A stretch of 64,000 nucleotides of DNA from Pseudovibrio sp. M1P-2-3 (lineage in GTDB: Bacteria > Pseudomonadota > Alphaproteobacteria > Rhizobiales > Stappiaceae): assembly GCF_031501865.1 (NCBI RefSeq), contig NZ_JARRCW010000001.1:2067001-2131000 (forward strand), read 5' to 3'. Below are positions 8,756 through 17,074 of this stretch, one piece after another (the stretch's first letter is position 1; every line of letters starts with the position of its first letter). Below the pieces are notes generated by a model. The model was not told the DNA's origin and made no database searches. It was given only the letters and a program-made list of their open reading frames with translations. The translations under genes and the position numbers were made by a program.

Positions 8756-9783
8756 GTCTTGAGCCTTTATACTGAAACATATCCAGCTGCCTTGAAGTAA
8801 TTCCAACACTCTTGGGGTGTGAACAGATCGCATATGTCACCCAGAGCCTTTATCAAGGTCTCAAAGGTTCTGGCTTTCATTCTGCGTAGGTGTGCTTTGA
8901 GCTTGGAAAACGCCATTTCGATAGGATTGAGATCAGGAGAATAGGGCGGCAGAAAAAGGAACCAACACCCGCTTTGTCTGAGGGCCCTTGCGGCTTCTGG
9001 AACTTTGTGTGTGGACAGGTTATCCAGAATGACCACCGTTTTAGGGTGCAAGCATGGAGCCAGTTGTGTCGTGATATAAGTGGTGAATGCCTTGCCATTC
9101 ATGGCCCCGTCCAGAACCCAGGGCGCAATGAGTCCCTCGTGGGTCAAACCGGCGATAAAGGTCTGGTTCTGCCAGCGTCCAAACGGCGCTGTGTCAAGGG
9201 CTCGTTCCCCTTTAAAGGCTCGGCCTCGCAGCCGGGTTAAATTCGTTTTAACACTGGTTTCATCGAGAAACACCAGTCTCTCAGGCAGATCACGCATTAT
9301 AGGCTGACGGGTGTGGCGCCATTCATCTCTGGCATTTTGTACATGGAGTTTGCCACGCTCGGTTGCCACCAACGATTTTTTTTATAGGTGTAGCCAAGAC
9401 GGCGCAAAGCCTTGGAGACGGAAGTATGGTGAACCCTCACTCCCTCAGCCATGAAAAGTGCATCACATAACTCCATCAACGTGATATCTCCGTCTTGATT
9501 GACCAGCTCGCGCAAGAAGGAGAGGTAGGGCTCCAATTTTCCGCCTCCCTTTGGGCGCCCTGTCCTGACCGGGATTAAACTCTGCCCCTCCCGAACGTTA
9601 CGGGCCAAGCGAGATCCTGATGCTGGAGAGATCAGCAGGCGGCGTGCTGCTTCACGCCCGCTCATCCCGGATAAAATGAGCCTTTTAAAGCGAAGGCGTA
9701 AATCAAGTGAAAGTGGCCGGCCCATGTGATCTCCTCCCTAAAAGGAGTGAATCACAAATCAACCTGATTGGGAATCCCCAATC
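8756..9783 (-). mobile_element. IS630-family element (IS630-I); ends approximate
   Basis: The element is defined by its two-frame transposase. Terminal repeats could not be fixed. Upstream of the transposase start are a hairpin (GTGATCTCC...GGAGTGAATCAC, 9725-9754) and the palindromic GATTGGGAATCCCCAATC (about 9766-9783). The second IS630 at 24-25 kb has a similar GAATCACAA...GGGAATC stretch at the same place. The left end abuts the IS481 target duplication. Confidence 0.6.
8767..9725 (-). CDS. IS630-family transposase, two frames joined by -1 frameshift
   Basis: Frame 1 (9725 down to 9297) encodes the N-terminal helix-turn-helix part, starting [17 protein letters not shown] and reaching [10 protein letters not shown]. 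Frame 2 (9372 down to 8767) encodes the DDE part: [21 protein letters not shown] and [19 protein letters not shown]. They join at TAT followed by A8 (about 9378-9385): a -1 step after YTYKK gives [10 protein letters not shown], which matches the KK-[ST]-L-x-A-x-E-R junction of unbroken IS630 transposases. Poly-A frameshifting is a known expression control in this family, so this is probably a functional arrangement, not decay. Confidence 0.8.
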
Positions 9784-10193
9784 GATTCAGCGTTGCGCCT
9801 CATTGCTTTAGAGGTTTAATGACGCTTCCGCCCCATACTTGGGCCACGCGATGCAGCGCATTTGGCTGAAGTTTGACCAAGGTAACCTGAGTATGCCAGC
9901 AGAAAGCAGGCAGAAACAAAAGTGCACGAAGTGCCGCGGCCGTGGAATTTTAAAGCTGGCGAGATCCCTGCCGTAAATTGATCAGGATTGGTCTTGCTGT
10001 GGCACTGCAGCTTAGGGGCGGAATGGGCCAACAGCTGCCGTTCGCTGCACTGCGAGATTTGGCTCTCCTTTTGATGTTTTTGCTTAATTTTTAAGCGCGA
10101 TAATGAGTAATATCGCCTCTAACGGGTTCTTCCAGCTTTCAGACTTACACTTCGCTAGCGGGGATGGGGACGGGACGGCGTGGAGACTTCATC
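9726..10193. other. 468-bp gap between IS630-I and integrase
   Basis: The first ~60 bp belong to the IS630 end. The rest shows no convincing gene. GTGCCGCGGCC occurs here (about 9931) and again just past the integrase stop (about 10833). It is short and palindromic, and could be an attachment-site core or chance. Confidence 0.35.
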
Positions 10194-10826
10194 ATGACCA
10201 TTAAAAACCTTCCCATGCTCTGCCCGCCAAAACCCGCTTGGAACAAGGGTCGCCTCGTTGGGCAAAAACGTCCTTTGCTCCCCAAACATGTCTGGTCGAT
10301 ACGGGTACGGCTGGAGCTGGCACATAAGCTCCGTGACTTGGCTCTGTTTAATACGGCCATCGACAGCAAATTGCGGGGCTGTGACCTTGTCTGCCAGAAG
10401 GTGCGCGATGTGTATGCTGTTGGCTGCGTTAAATCCCGGACCTCGGTGTTGCAGCGTAAAACTCAAAAGCCGGTCCAGTTTGAGCTGTCGGAAGGCACCA
10501 GAGCCTCGTTAGCCACCTGGATCAACCAGCCCGCAATGCATGGGGCCACGTATCTGTGGCCGGGGCGGTTTCATGAGTGGCCGCATATCTCGCAGCGCCA
10601 GTATGCCCGGTTGCTGAAGGGATGGGTTCGCTCAATCGGCTTGGAGCCTTGTGCCTACGGCACGCATTCCATGCGCCGGACCAAGGTTGCGCATATCTAC
10701 CAGAAAACGGGGAACTTACGCGCGGTTCAGCTGCTGCTTGGGCATACGAAGATGGACAGTACTGTCAGGTATCTGGGTGTCGAGCTGGAAAATGCCTTGG
10801 CTCTTTCAGAGAGTGTCGACTTGTGA
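10194..10826 (+). CDS. Short tyrosine recombinase / integrase
   Basis: About 210 residues from the ATG at 10194 (M-T-I-K-N). It is essentially a catalytic domain with a short N-terminal arm and no core-binding domain. Active-site set: Arg in DSKLRGCDL, Lys in LQRKTQKP, HSMRR (H-x-x-R), His in LLGHTKMDS, and the nucleophile Tyr in VRYLG. All six positions can be placed, so it may be active. The upstream in-frame codon at 10164 would add ten unconvincing residues (MGTGRRGDFI). It is plausibly the integrase of the small island that follows. Confidence 0.82.
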   Translation: MTIKNLPMLCPPKPAWNKGRLVGQKRPLLPKHVWSIRVRLELAHKLRDLALFNTAIDSKLRGCDLVCQKVRDVYAVGCVKSRTSVLQRKTQKPVQFELSEGTRASLATWINQPAMHGATYLWPGRFHEWPHISQRQYARLLKGWVRSIGLEPCAYGTHSMRRTKVAHIYQKTGNLRAVQLLLGHTKMDSTVRYLGVELENALALSESVDL

Positions 10827-10910
10827 AGCAGGAGGTGCCGCGGCCATCTACCACGTGCGAACTGTGGTCGGAGGCTGAAAGGGTGTCGCGCGTTCAACAG
10901 CCTGAATTAC

Positions 10911-11420
10911 TTATGTAGGTTGTCTCTGCGCCTTCAGATGGTTTACGCCATGCAGTTTTATGAGGCCGCGTGGGTTGCCATCTCTATCGATGCGCATGGC
11001 CTTGCCGCTTTCATTGGGAAAGACATTGGTTCTGAGGTCTTTCAGGATTTGCTTGCCATGGCCGAACGGGGCGAGGAAGTCGATGCACCAGAGACGATCG
11101 CCAGCGTTCCAGTCCTGCGGCTGCAGAATATAATCGCCGTTGACATAGTCCTGTTCGACTGTCTCGGTCAGGCGGGCCCAAGTGATGAGGCCGACGGGGG
11201 TCTGTTTGTCGCGATAGATGCGGAACTGGTTGAGGTGGATCGGCGGCAGGAACACAGCGCCGATATCATTGATATGGTATTCGCAGTGCAGTTTGGAGGC
11301 GAGCAGCAGGGAGGTCACCTCTCCAAGTAACTTGATGCGTTGCTGTTGGCTCAAACGGGTGTAAATACCGTTTTGAGGGCTGAAAAAATTACTTGCCTTA
11401 CTGGTGTCTTTAGGCTGCAT
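10911..11420 (-). CDS. Toxin-activating lysine acyltransferase (HlyC/RtxC family)
   Basis: 169 residues, the usual family length. HlyC-type enzymes transfer a fatty acyl chain from acyl-ACP to internal lysines of RTX protoxins in the cytoplasm. The catalytic histidine aligns with His45 (ASKLHCEYHI) and the essential aspartate with Asp114 (GDRLWCIDFLAPFG). PPIHLNQFRIY and VFPNESGKAMRID match conserved family blocks. No RTX toxin with an acylation region lies beside it, unlike the usual hlyC-hlyA order. The only RTX protein in the window is the giant adhesin 18 kb away on the same strand. The gene is divergent from the ankyrin gene and faces the integrase. Confidence 0.85.
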   Translation of the reverse strand: MQPKDTSKASNFFSPQNGIYTRLSQQQRIKLLGEVTSLLLASKLHCEYHINDIGAVFLPPIHLNQFRIYRDKQTPVGLITWARLTETVEQDYVNGDYILQPQDWNAGDRLWCIDFLAPFGHGKQILKDLRTNVFPNESGKAMRIDRDGNPRGLIKLHGVNHLKAQRQPT

Positions 11421-11643
11421 GTCGCGCCACTATCCCTTCTAGTCAGCTGCTATCAATCTCTTAGGGCACCCCGCATAACACAACTGATCTTAGACACAAT
11501 CGCGAACCATCTAAACCTCTAGGGGTATATTTCACATTGTCCTATTGAAAATTGCAGGAAGGCGCAGGTATAGCATGGCAATACTGGTAGTGCGGTGCGC
11601 GAATGGTAGATCTTTAAATTTCTTAAATTGAGGAAAGAAACCT

Positions 11644-12498
11644 ATGAAAATTAAGCTCTCTCAATTTGTTATACTAATCCTTAGCTGTCTACTTATTTTG
11701 CCACATGGAGCAGCTGCCGAAGATAAAGCTAAGGGGCCAATACTAACCCTGGAGGGAGCAAAAATAACACCGCCCAAGGCTGGCCAACTTATTGTTAAAG
11801 TCCATCCCAATGGTTGTGTTGCCTCCGCATGGGCAAGCGGTTTCTTACCAGATGATCGACTAGCTCAGATAGTCCAAGAGCATATTAGTGGTGAAGAGCC
11901 GCGAACTCAGATTGATACTGATTTAATGCGGGCAGTCGCTCGAAACAACTTAACCGAAGTTGAGCGACTAATAGCTCATGGTGTCAACATCAATCAATCT
12001 AATGACTATGGCTGCAGCGCCCTCTTCTGGGCTGTCGCTTTTGCCTACGAAGATATCTTGGAAGTGCTACTTCAAGTTGGGGCAGATGTTAATCAAACAG
12101 ATTCAGTTGGGCGATCGCCATTGATGACTGCGGCTGTGCGGGGTTCACTGTCAATGACGAAGAAGCTTATCAAAGCTGGCGCCAATATTCACCACATTCA
12201 AACTGGAGGAACGTACCAAGCCGGGCATACAGCGCTCCACCATGCTGCATACAAAGCAAAAAATACTAATGTACTCAGTTATTTAATTGAGCATGGCATT
12301 GATATTAATTCGGTCAATAAAAACGGACAAACGCCGTTAATACGTGCTGCTCGTAGAGGGAATTTTGAGAACATGAAGTTACTTTTGAGTGCCGGCGCGA
12401 ACACAACCCTCATAGATGACAATAACAATACTGCATTAAAGTTAGCAAAACGCAAAGACCCGATAGCAGCCGAGAAGTTATGGAATTCTTACAAGTAA
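11644..12498 (+). CDS. Secreted/periplasmic ankyrin-repeat protein
   Basis: 284 residues. A signal peptide is evident: MKIKLSQFVILILSCLLIL with probable cleavage after GAAA (residue 25). From about residue 94 there are five ankyrin-like units, visible as LMRAVARNN, SALFWAVAFAYEDILEVLL..GADVN, SPLMTAAVRGS, TALHHAAYK and TPLIRAARRGNFENMKLLLSAGAN. GAGGAAAG 6 bp before the ATG is a good ribosome-binding site. It lies 54 bp upstream of the Hint-domain gene on the same strand, so the pair is probably one transcript. Ankyrin proteins are known immunity partners in polymorphic toxin loci, and that role here is an inference from position. The role could equally be protein binding in the envelope. Confidence 0.85.
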   Translation: MKIKLSQFVILILSCLLILPHGAAAEDKAKGPILTLEGAKITPPKAGQLIVKVHPNGCVASAWASGFLPDDRLAQIVQEHISGEEPRTQIDTDLMRAVARNNLTEVERLIAHGVNINQSNDYGCSALFWAVAFAYEDILEVLLQVGADVNQTDSVGRSPLMTAAVRGSLSMTKKLIKAGANIHHIQTGGTYQAGHTALHHAAYKAKNTNVLSYLIEHGIDINSVNKNGQTPLIRAARRGNFENMKLLLSAGANTTLIDDNNNTALKLAKRKDPIAAEKLWNSYK

Positions 12499-12552
12499 AT
12501 AAAATTTCAAAAATTGCGACTACTGTTAATTTAATAAAGGTGGATACATAAA

Positions 12553-14172
12553 ATGGGATTTTGGGAGCTAGAACCCGACGAAATTATTGAGGGGCTGGAT
12601 GGAAAAATTGACCTAACTAAAAACAGGATTGTTGGGTATTATGGCGAATTATCGGCGGGGGTAGATTTTATCCCAAACGCCAATGTTGGCCCAGGAGTTG
12701 AAGGCGTTTATTTTCGCGGCGTAGACACAAAAACCAATGAGATTGTTACAGCATTTTATGTGGGGGCTACCATTGGGGCAGGAGTTTCACCCGGAGTGGT
12801 AGACGGGAGTGCAGGTTTCTTTGGCTTTACCGGTGATCCTGCCTCATTGGGCGGCTGGTCTTGGGGTGGGCAGCTCAATGCGGGCGTAACCGCAGGATTT
12901 TCAATTAACATATTTGGTAATGACAGCAATGTGCTCTACTTCTCAGGGATGAGCCAGTCAGCCGGGGCTAATCTTGCGATGGGATATACGGCGAGTGTCA
13001 CGGTTGGCGCTCGGTCCGTATACTATTTTGGGCCAATTGACAGGCAAGAATTTAATAGCCTTTCTCTCGCTCACGACTTTATCTATTCAGAGATTAACCA
13101 GCCTCATGGTGGCACGTTTATAGATACAGATTTCCTCTATAGAGAAGCTATTTCTGGGACCGACTATATCTTGGTTCAAGAGCTTAAGGTTTATTCTGGC
13201 CAACAATACAATGGTGCCATTCGTGTCAAATCTTACGTGACCGATGGGAATGGACGCCCACTCGAAGGGGAAGTTGCCGAGGGAATATTGCAAGAACACG
13301 GTGTCCTCCGAACAGAGGACCCGTGGTTTGACGGGGAAGGTCCATATTCAGCGGCATATAGTTTCTATGGCTATAATAATAGAGGTGAATTCTTCAAAAC
13401 CGGGGGGCTCTGCTTCCTATCCGGTACGCCCATTCTCATGTCTGATGGGCAGGAAAAGCCGATTGAGGATATTGCTGTTGGGGATCTGGTTCAATCCTAT
13501 GACGAGAACGGGAACTTGGGGCCGGGCAAGGTGCGCCATGTTTTCCGTAATAGCTCCAAACATATTCTTGATGTCTTTGGGTTGATGGTGACCCCCGGTC
13601 ACCTGACTTACTGCGCAGACGGGCCGCTCAAGGCGCGCCATGTGCCGATCCTTGATATTTTGCGAACGGACGGAGCGATGATGAGTGCCAATGGTACGCT
13701 AATCCGTGCCGCAACAGGGTGCCAAGTGGGGTCTGAAGGCGATGCGTTGCTATGGGTGGTAAATGGCCCCCAACAGGCCGATGGAACTATAAAAGTTCAG
13801 GACATGAAGCAAGTACGTACAGGCAGCCGCTATATTCTGGATGACGGCAACGATGTTAGTCTTCTGGATCTGGTGCAAGCTGCTGGCGGTATTGTAACCA
13901 ATGAGGGGCTGGTACAATTGCCCCAGAGTGAAGAAGCTATGCCGTTCCGTTGGGTGTTTAAGGGGGATTTACCACAGCCGGAAGACTATGTTTTGCAGCG
14001 TTCACAGGCAACCTTGAGCGAGCTCTATGCCGAAGGGAAATGGGAGATTGATCCCCCTACTGCGAAGCTGGAGAGTGCGCATAGGGGCCGGCCCATCGTG
14101 ACACGATCTACTGAGGAGATCGCTGCTGGCAATCCCAATATTCCATTGAGCTTTCAAATACCCCACACGTAG
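12553..14172 (+). CDS. Hint (hedgehog/intein)-domain protein, possibly truncated at its C-terminus
   Basis: 539 residues. The first ~280 are glycine-rich and beta-like (GVDFIPNANVGPGVEG, VGATIGAGVSPGVVDG), with no signal peptide and no recognised family. At residue 287 a Hint domain begins: CFLSGTPILMSDGQEKPIED, IAVGDLVQSYD, then VTPGH (347-350), the block B T-x-x-H. The nucleophile Cys and block-B His are present. The C-terminal Hint blocks (a [HTY]-rich strand ending in His-Asn) are absent before the TAG stop, but occur 350 bp later, in the same phase, in the fragment at 14332. The natural gene was probably longer and has been interrupted. AAAGGTGG 10 bp upstream of the ATG is a good ribosome-binding site. 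Hint domains in secreted bacterial proteins release or process attached toxin or adhesin modules. Confidence 0.75.
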   Translation: MGFWELEPDEIIEGLDGKIDLTKNRIVGYYGELSAGVDFIPNANVGPGVEGVYFRGVDTKTNEIVTAFYVGATIGAGVSPGVVDGSAGFFGFTGDPASLGGWSWGGQLNAGVTAGFSINIFGNDSNVLYFSGMSQSAGANLAMGYTASVTVGARSVYYFGPIDRQEFNSLSLAHDFIYSEINQPHGGTFIDTDFLYREAISGTDYILVQELKVYSGQQYNGAIRVKSYVTDGNGRPLEGEVAEGILQEHGVLRTEDPWFDGEGPYSAAYSFYGYNNRGEFFKTGGLCFLSGTPILMSDGQEKPIEDIAVGDLVQSYDENGNLGPGKVRHVFRNSSKHILDVFGLMVTPGHLTYCADGPLKARHVPILDILRTDGAMMSANGTLIRAATGCQVGSEGDALLWVVNGPQQADGTIKVQDMKQVRTGSRYILDDGNDVSLLDLVQAAGGIVTNEGLVQLPQSEEAMPFRWVFKGDLPQPEDYVLQRSQATLSELYAEGKWEIDPPTAKLESAHRGRPIVTRSTEEIAAGNPNIPLSFQIPHT

Positions 14173-14331
14173 ACGCTCCGTTTTACAGTCCGTAGAGGGG
14201 ACAGTGTCGGCACCGCTACAATCTGTAATTGATTTAGCTCAGATACTGCTCCCCATGGGGGCGCTGATTTTCCTAATTTATCTGAGGAAGCAGTGCCCTA
14301 CCCCCTGACGTTTGATTAGATTGATATTGTT

Positions 14332-14698
14332 ATGTCCCATTTCCGTAAGCTGCCAGTTATACAAGGGGCTATGGCCCGTGTTTTTACCCCGGAACTGGTG
14401 TTCAAGAACACCTCGAAGTTCACTCCTCCTAGTTGGGTTTCAAAGAACGGGGCGCCGCTAAGCACCCATCTTACCAAAGACGGTAATTACGCTTCTTTTA
14501 ACTTCGAAGTGGAAAGAAAGCATACCTATATCGCAGGTGGTATGCGGGTACACAATGATTGTGATGTGAGCGATCACATCCTGACAAAAGCGCAAGCAGA
14601 CCTGCTACGCTCAATGTTCGGGGAAGATCAAGTTTTTATCGAAGACTTGGGCAACGGTAAATTTATATACTTTTTAGATGATGAGTTTGAGGTCGTTC
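14332..14698 (+). pseudogene. Hint C-terminal block plus start of a C-terminal cassette, cut by IS3 material
   Basis: About 122 codons before IS sequence begins; the remaining codons to 14715 (ending S-P-V) are IS3 terminal DNA. The segment FNFEVERKHTYIAGGMRV followed by HN (His74-Asn75) is the C-terminal splicing/cleavage block of a Hint domain. In polymorphic toxins a toxin module follows this His-Asn. Here about 45 residues follow (starting DCDVSDHILTKAQADLL) with no recognised family. It is in the same frame as the 539-residue Hint gene; three stop codons lie between (at 14170 and two in the 159-bp gap). It may be the decayed end of that gene or a displaced spare cassette. Confidence 0.65.
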
Positions 14699-14747
14699 TG
14701 AGCAGCCCCGTTTGAGTGGTCCGCTTTGAAAGTTAGTGCATGGTTGG
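14699..14747. repeat. Right-end remnant of the IS3-A element
   Basis: TGAGCAGCCCCGTTTGAGTG and the next ~29 bp match, in reverse complement, the right end of the complete IS3-A copy at 28376-28424. Identity stops abruptly at about 14747, where unrelated IS3-B sequence starts. Confidence 0.85.
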
Positions 14748-15343
14748 ATATGCCGGATCTCTATCGCTTTCACTCTGGCCCATGATAGCAAGGGTTCATT
14801 GATGTTTTCCGGGCCATTGTCAACACGTATCACGGCAGGCTTGCCGCGCCATTCCAGCACTTGTTGCAGCGTGCGCACCACTCTGAGCGCTGGCAAAGAG
14901 AAGTCAACTTCAATCGCCAATCCCTCCCGGTTGAAGTCATCAAGGATAGTGAGCGTTCGAAATCGCCTGCCATCTTCCAGCTGGTCAGACATGAAATCCA
15001 TCGACCACACATCATTGGGACGGGATGGCACCACAAGCTCGTCAGGTTTTTCTCGCTTCAACCGCTTGCGCGGTCTGATCCGTAGGTTCAACTCCAACTC
15101 TCGGTAAATGCGATAAACACGCTTATGGTTCCTGCTATAGCCTTTGATATTGCGAAGATATGGAAAACATAGTCCGACCCCCCAAGTTCTATTGGCTGTC
15201 GTTAAGCATAGCAGCCAGTCGGCTATGACAGCGTTCTCATCGATCAAGCGCCACTGATAACTGTAACAGCGCTCACTCACACCAAAGGTGCGACACGCCA
15301 GAGCAATGGAAACCCCTTTGACTTCAACGGCAAGCATAGCCAT
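14748..15343 (-). pseudogene. IS3-family orfB transposase, C-terminus missing (IS3-B copy 1)
   Basis: It begins [20 protein letters not shown] and contains the integrase core: first Asp in [14 protein letters not shown], second Asp in [10 protein letters not shown]. The third catalytic residue (Glu) is lost: after [10 protein letters not shown] the frame runs into IS3-A end sequence, so the final ~30 residues are nonsense. Copy 2 (53.5-54.3 kb) shows the missing part. Confidence 0.85.
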
Positions 15344-15353
15344 CTCCTTGCAC

Positions 15354-15640
15354 TGAGATGGCTTCAGTACTTTTTTGCCGAAGCTTCCTTCAAAAGCTCA
15401 TTTTGCAATGAAAGCTCCGCATACATCTTCTTGAACCGACGCAACTCGTCTTCCGTAGAAATCATCGATGTATCCAACCCACCATACTTTGCCCACCATT
15501 TATAGTAGCTGGCTGGCTCATACCATGTTCACGGCACTGCTGAGCAACCGGAATACCACTTTCTCCTTGCTTCAAAATTGCAATGATCTGCACATCGCTA
15601 AAACGAGATGTTTTTATAAAATAAGTCCTAAAATATGAGC
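15354..15640 (-). pseudogene. IS3-family orfA, frameshifted and start-less (IS3-B copy 1)
   Basis: The N-terminal half reads TSRFSDVQIIAILKQGESGI then changes frame near 15500-15525. The second frame continues YYKWWAKYGGLDT and DELRRFKKMYAELSLQ. The ATG used in copy 2 (FMKKSRF) is ATA here (FIKTSRF). It is non-functional. Confidence 0.75.
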
Positions 15641-15709
15641 CAACAATATCTCTACTTTTAAACTCGATCAAATTCCGGGGGGATTGCCCCATGATCAGAC
15701 TTCCGCTAC

Positions 15710-15730
15710 TTTTTTTTTTGGGGGGGGGGG
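15710..15730 (+). repeat. Homopolymer tract T10-G11
   Basis: Ten T residues are directly followed by eleven G residues, between the IS3-B end and the AraC-type regulator, ~95 bp before the first possible start codon. Tracts like this are prone to slipped-strand mispairing, and also to sequencing error. Confidence 0.85.
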
Positions 15731-15825
15731 AGGACAGTATGAGAGTTTATTACTCTCCCACAACTCCAAGGTTCAGTCGAAAATAATTTTCTTTCAATTT
15801 TATCTAGTAAAGCTAATATATTGCT

Positions 15826-16875
15826 ATGGCTGGGGTAAGTGTAAGTTCATTACGATCAGATTTATGGTCAATGCCTACCAATAAGGTGGCGCATATTATT
15901 CAGCTTATGGAGTCCGACGGTGTTAAGCGGCAAGATATACTTGCGCGTACTGGAATTAATTCTGCGGACCTCTTATCCCCCAATGCTCTTGTCAGTTTTC
16001 CGCAGTCGTTTACTCTTATTCGCAACCTATTAGGGCTCTCTCGTCGACCTGGCCTTGGTCTTTATGTTGGTCAACATGAAAACATCGGCACCTGCGGCCT
16101 GATGGGATACGCAATGAGCTGCGCTCCCAATATTGGGCGGGCAATGGAGCTTGCCGTTAAGTATGTTAGAGCTTCTGCGACCCTGACGGATATCCTGTTT
16201 TCTTTAGATGGTGATGAGCTTCTATTCACCGCCACGCCAATTGCGACTGAAAGAGATATTCTTCCCTTTGTCATCGAAGAAGTCTTCAGCGCCACGCTGC
16301 GCATCTTTCACCTGATCAGTGGTATTAAGCTCCCCCCCAGTAAAGTGTCTTTGTCCTATAGTGATCCCGGTTATGGGCAGCTTTATAAAAAGACGTTTGG
16401 TTGCCCTGTAGAGTTTAATAGACCTACAAATACCATAATCTATGATAGGGAGGTTTTAGGGCTCCCCACGCTTCAGGGAAATCCAGTTTCAGAGGCCATG
16501 GCTGTCAAGCTCTGCGACAAGCATCTAGAAGACCATGGCACTACAGAGAGTGTTGTGATGAAGGTTCGACGGGAACTTATTGCCCATCCCTCCAAGTTTC
16601 CCTCAGAAGAGATAATTGCTGATAAACTACAGATTCATTCCAGAAGTTTGCGTAGGCACTTGCAGTCCAATGGCACAAGCTACCAGCAAATTCTGGATTC
16701 CGTTCGTGAACAGCTTGCGAAAGAATACCTTCAGTGCACGAAAATGCCTATGGAGGAAATCGCCGGGCTAATAGGCTATTCAGACACCAGCAACTTCCGC
16801 CGCGCATTCAAAAGATGGACCCAAATAGCGCCCAGCGACTTTCGAAAACAGGCAGCAACAGAGTTGGCCATCTGA
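15826..16875 (+). CDS. AraC-family transcriptional regulator (OruR/ArgR-like)
   Basis: 349 residues from the first ATG; ATG at 15871 (M-P-T-N-K-V-A-H) is a likely alternative start because family similarity appears to begin there. The N-terminal ~200 residues fit the arabinose-binding-like domain of the OruR type (PGLGLYVGQHENIGTCGLMG). The C-terminal ~95 residues hold two helix-turn-helix motifs (EEIIADKLQIHSRSLRRHL and MEEIAGLIGYSDTSNFRRAF), the second being the AraC signature. It lies ~200 bp upstream of the oxidative operon on the same strand, so it probably responds to that pathway's substrate and activates it. Confidence 0.88.
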   Translation: MAGVSVSSLRSDLWSMPTNKVAHIIQLMESDGVKRQDILARTGINSADLLSPNALVSFPQSFTLIRNLLGLSRRPGLGLYVGQHENIGTCGLMGYAMSCAPNIGRAMELAVKYVRASATLTDILFSLDGDELLFTATPIATERDILPFVIEEVFSATLRIFHLISGIKLPPSKVSLSYSDPGYGQLYKKTFGCPVEFNRPTNTIIYDREVLGLPTLQGNPVSEAMAVKLCDKHLEDHGTTESVVMKVRRELIAHPSKFPSEEIIADKLQIHSRSLRRHLQSNGTSYQQILDSVREQLAKEYLQCTKMPMEEIAGLIGYSDTSNFRRAFKRWTQIAPSDFRKQAATELAI

Positions 16876-17074
16876 TACTGCGCTTTTCTAAACGGCTTTC
16901 TGTCCGAAAATGACCTCCCAAGAGCCCATTCGTGACCTCTTACACCTGTGATTCTTTTGATACTAATTCATATTGAGTGCCGGATCGGGGGGGAGTACGG
17001 GATACTTGCGGGTACCAGCGCCATTGGGGAGGCGTTGGTGCTTGTGCTCTGTTGATTGTATGTGGGGAGACATC

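Larger units (their letters stand above)
14748..15686 (-). mobile_element. Truncated IS3-family element (IS3-B copy 1)
   Basis: It lacks the 3' third of orfB. The outer end at the orfA side reads ...CCGGGGGGATTG near 15675-15686, matching the corresponding end of copy 2 near 54645-54654 (ACGGGGGGATGACC). Confidence 0.7.

Noticed and set aside
9931-10845. GTGCCGCGGCC direct copies flanking the integrase as att sites
   Set aside because: Only 11 bp and self-complementary; no tRNA gene or longer core, so not enough for a call.
14174-14300. Short hydrophobic frame-2 peptide (LLPMGALIFLIYL) in the Hint gap
   Set aside because: No start with ribosome-binding site and no conservation evidence; more likely decayed Hint-gene DNA.
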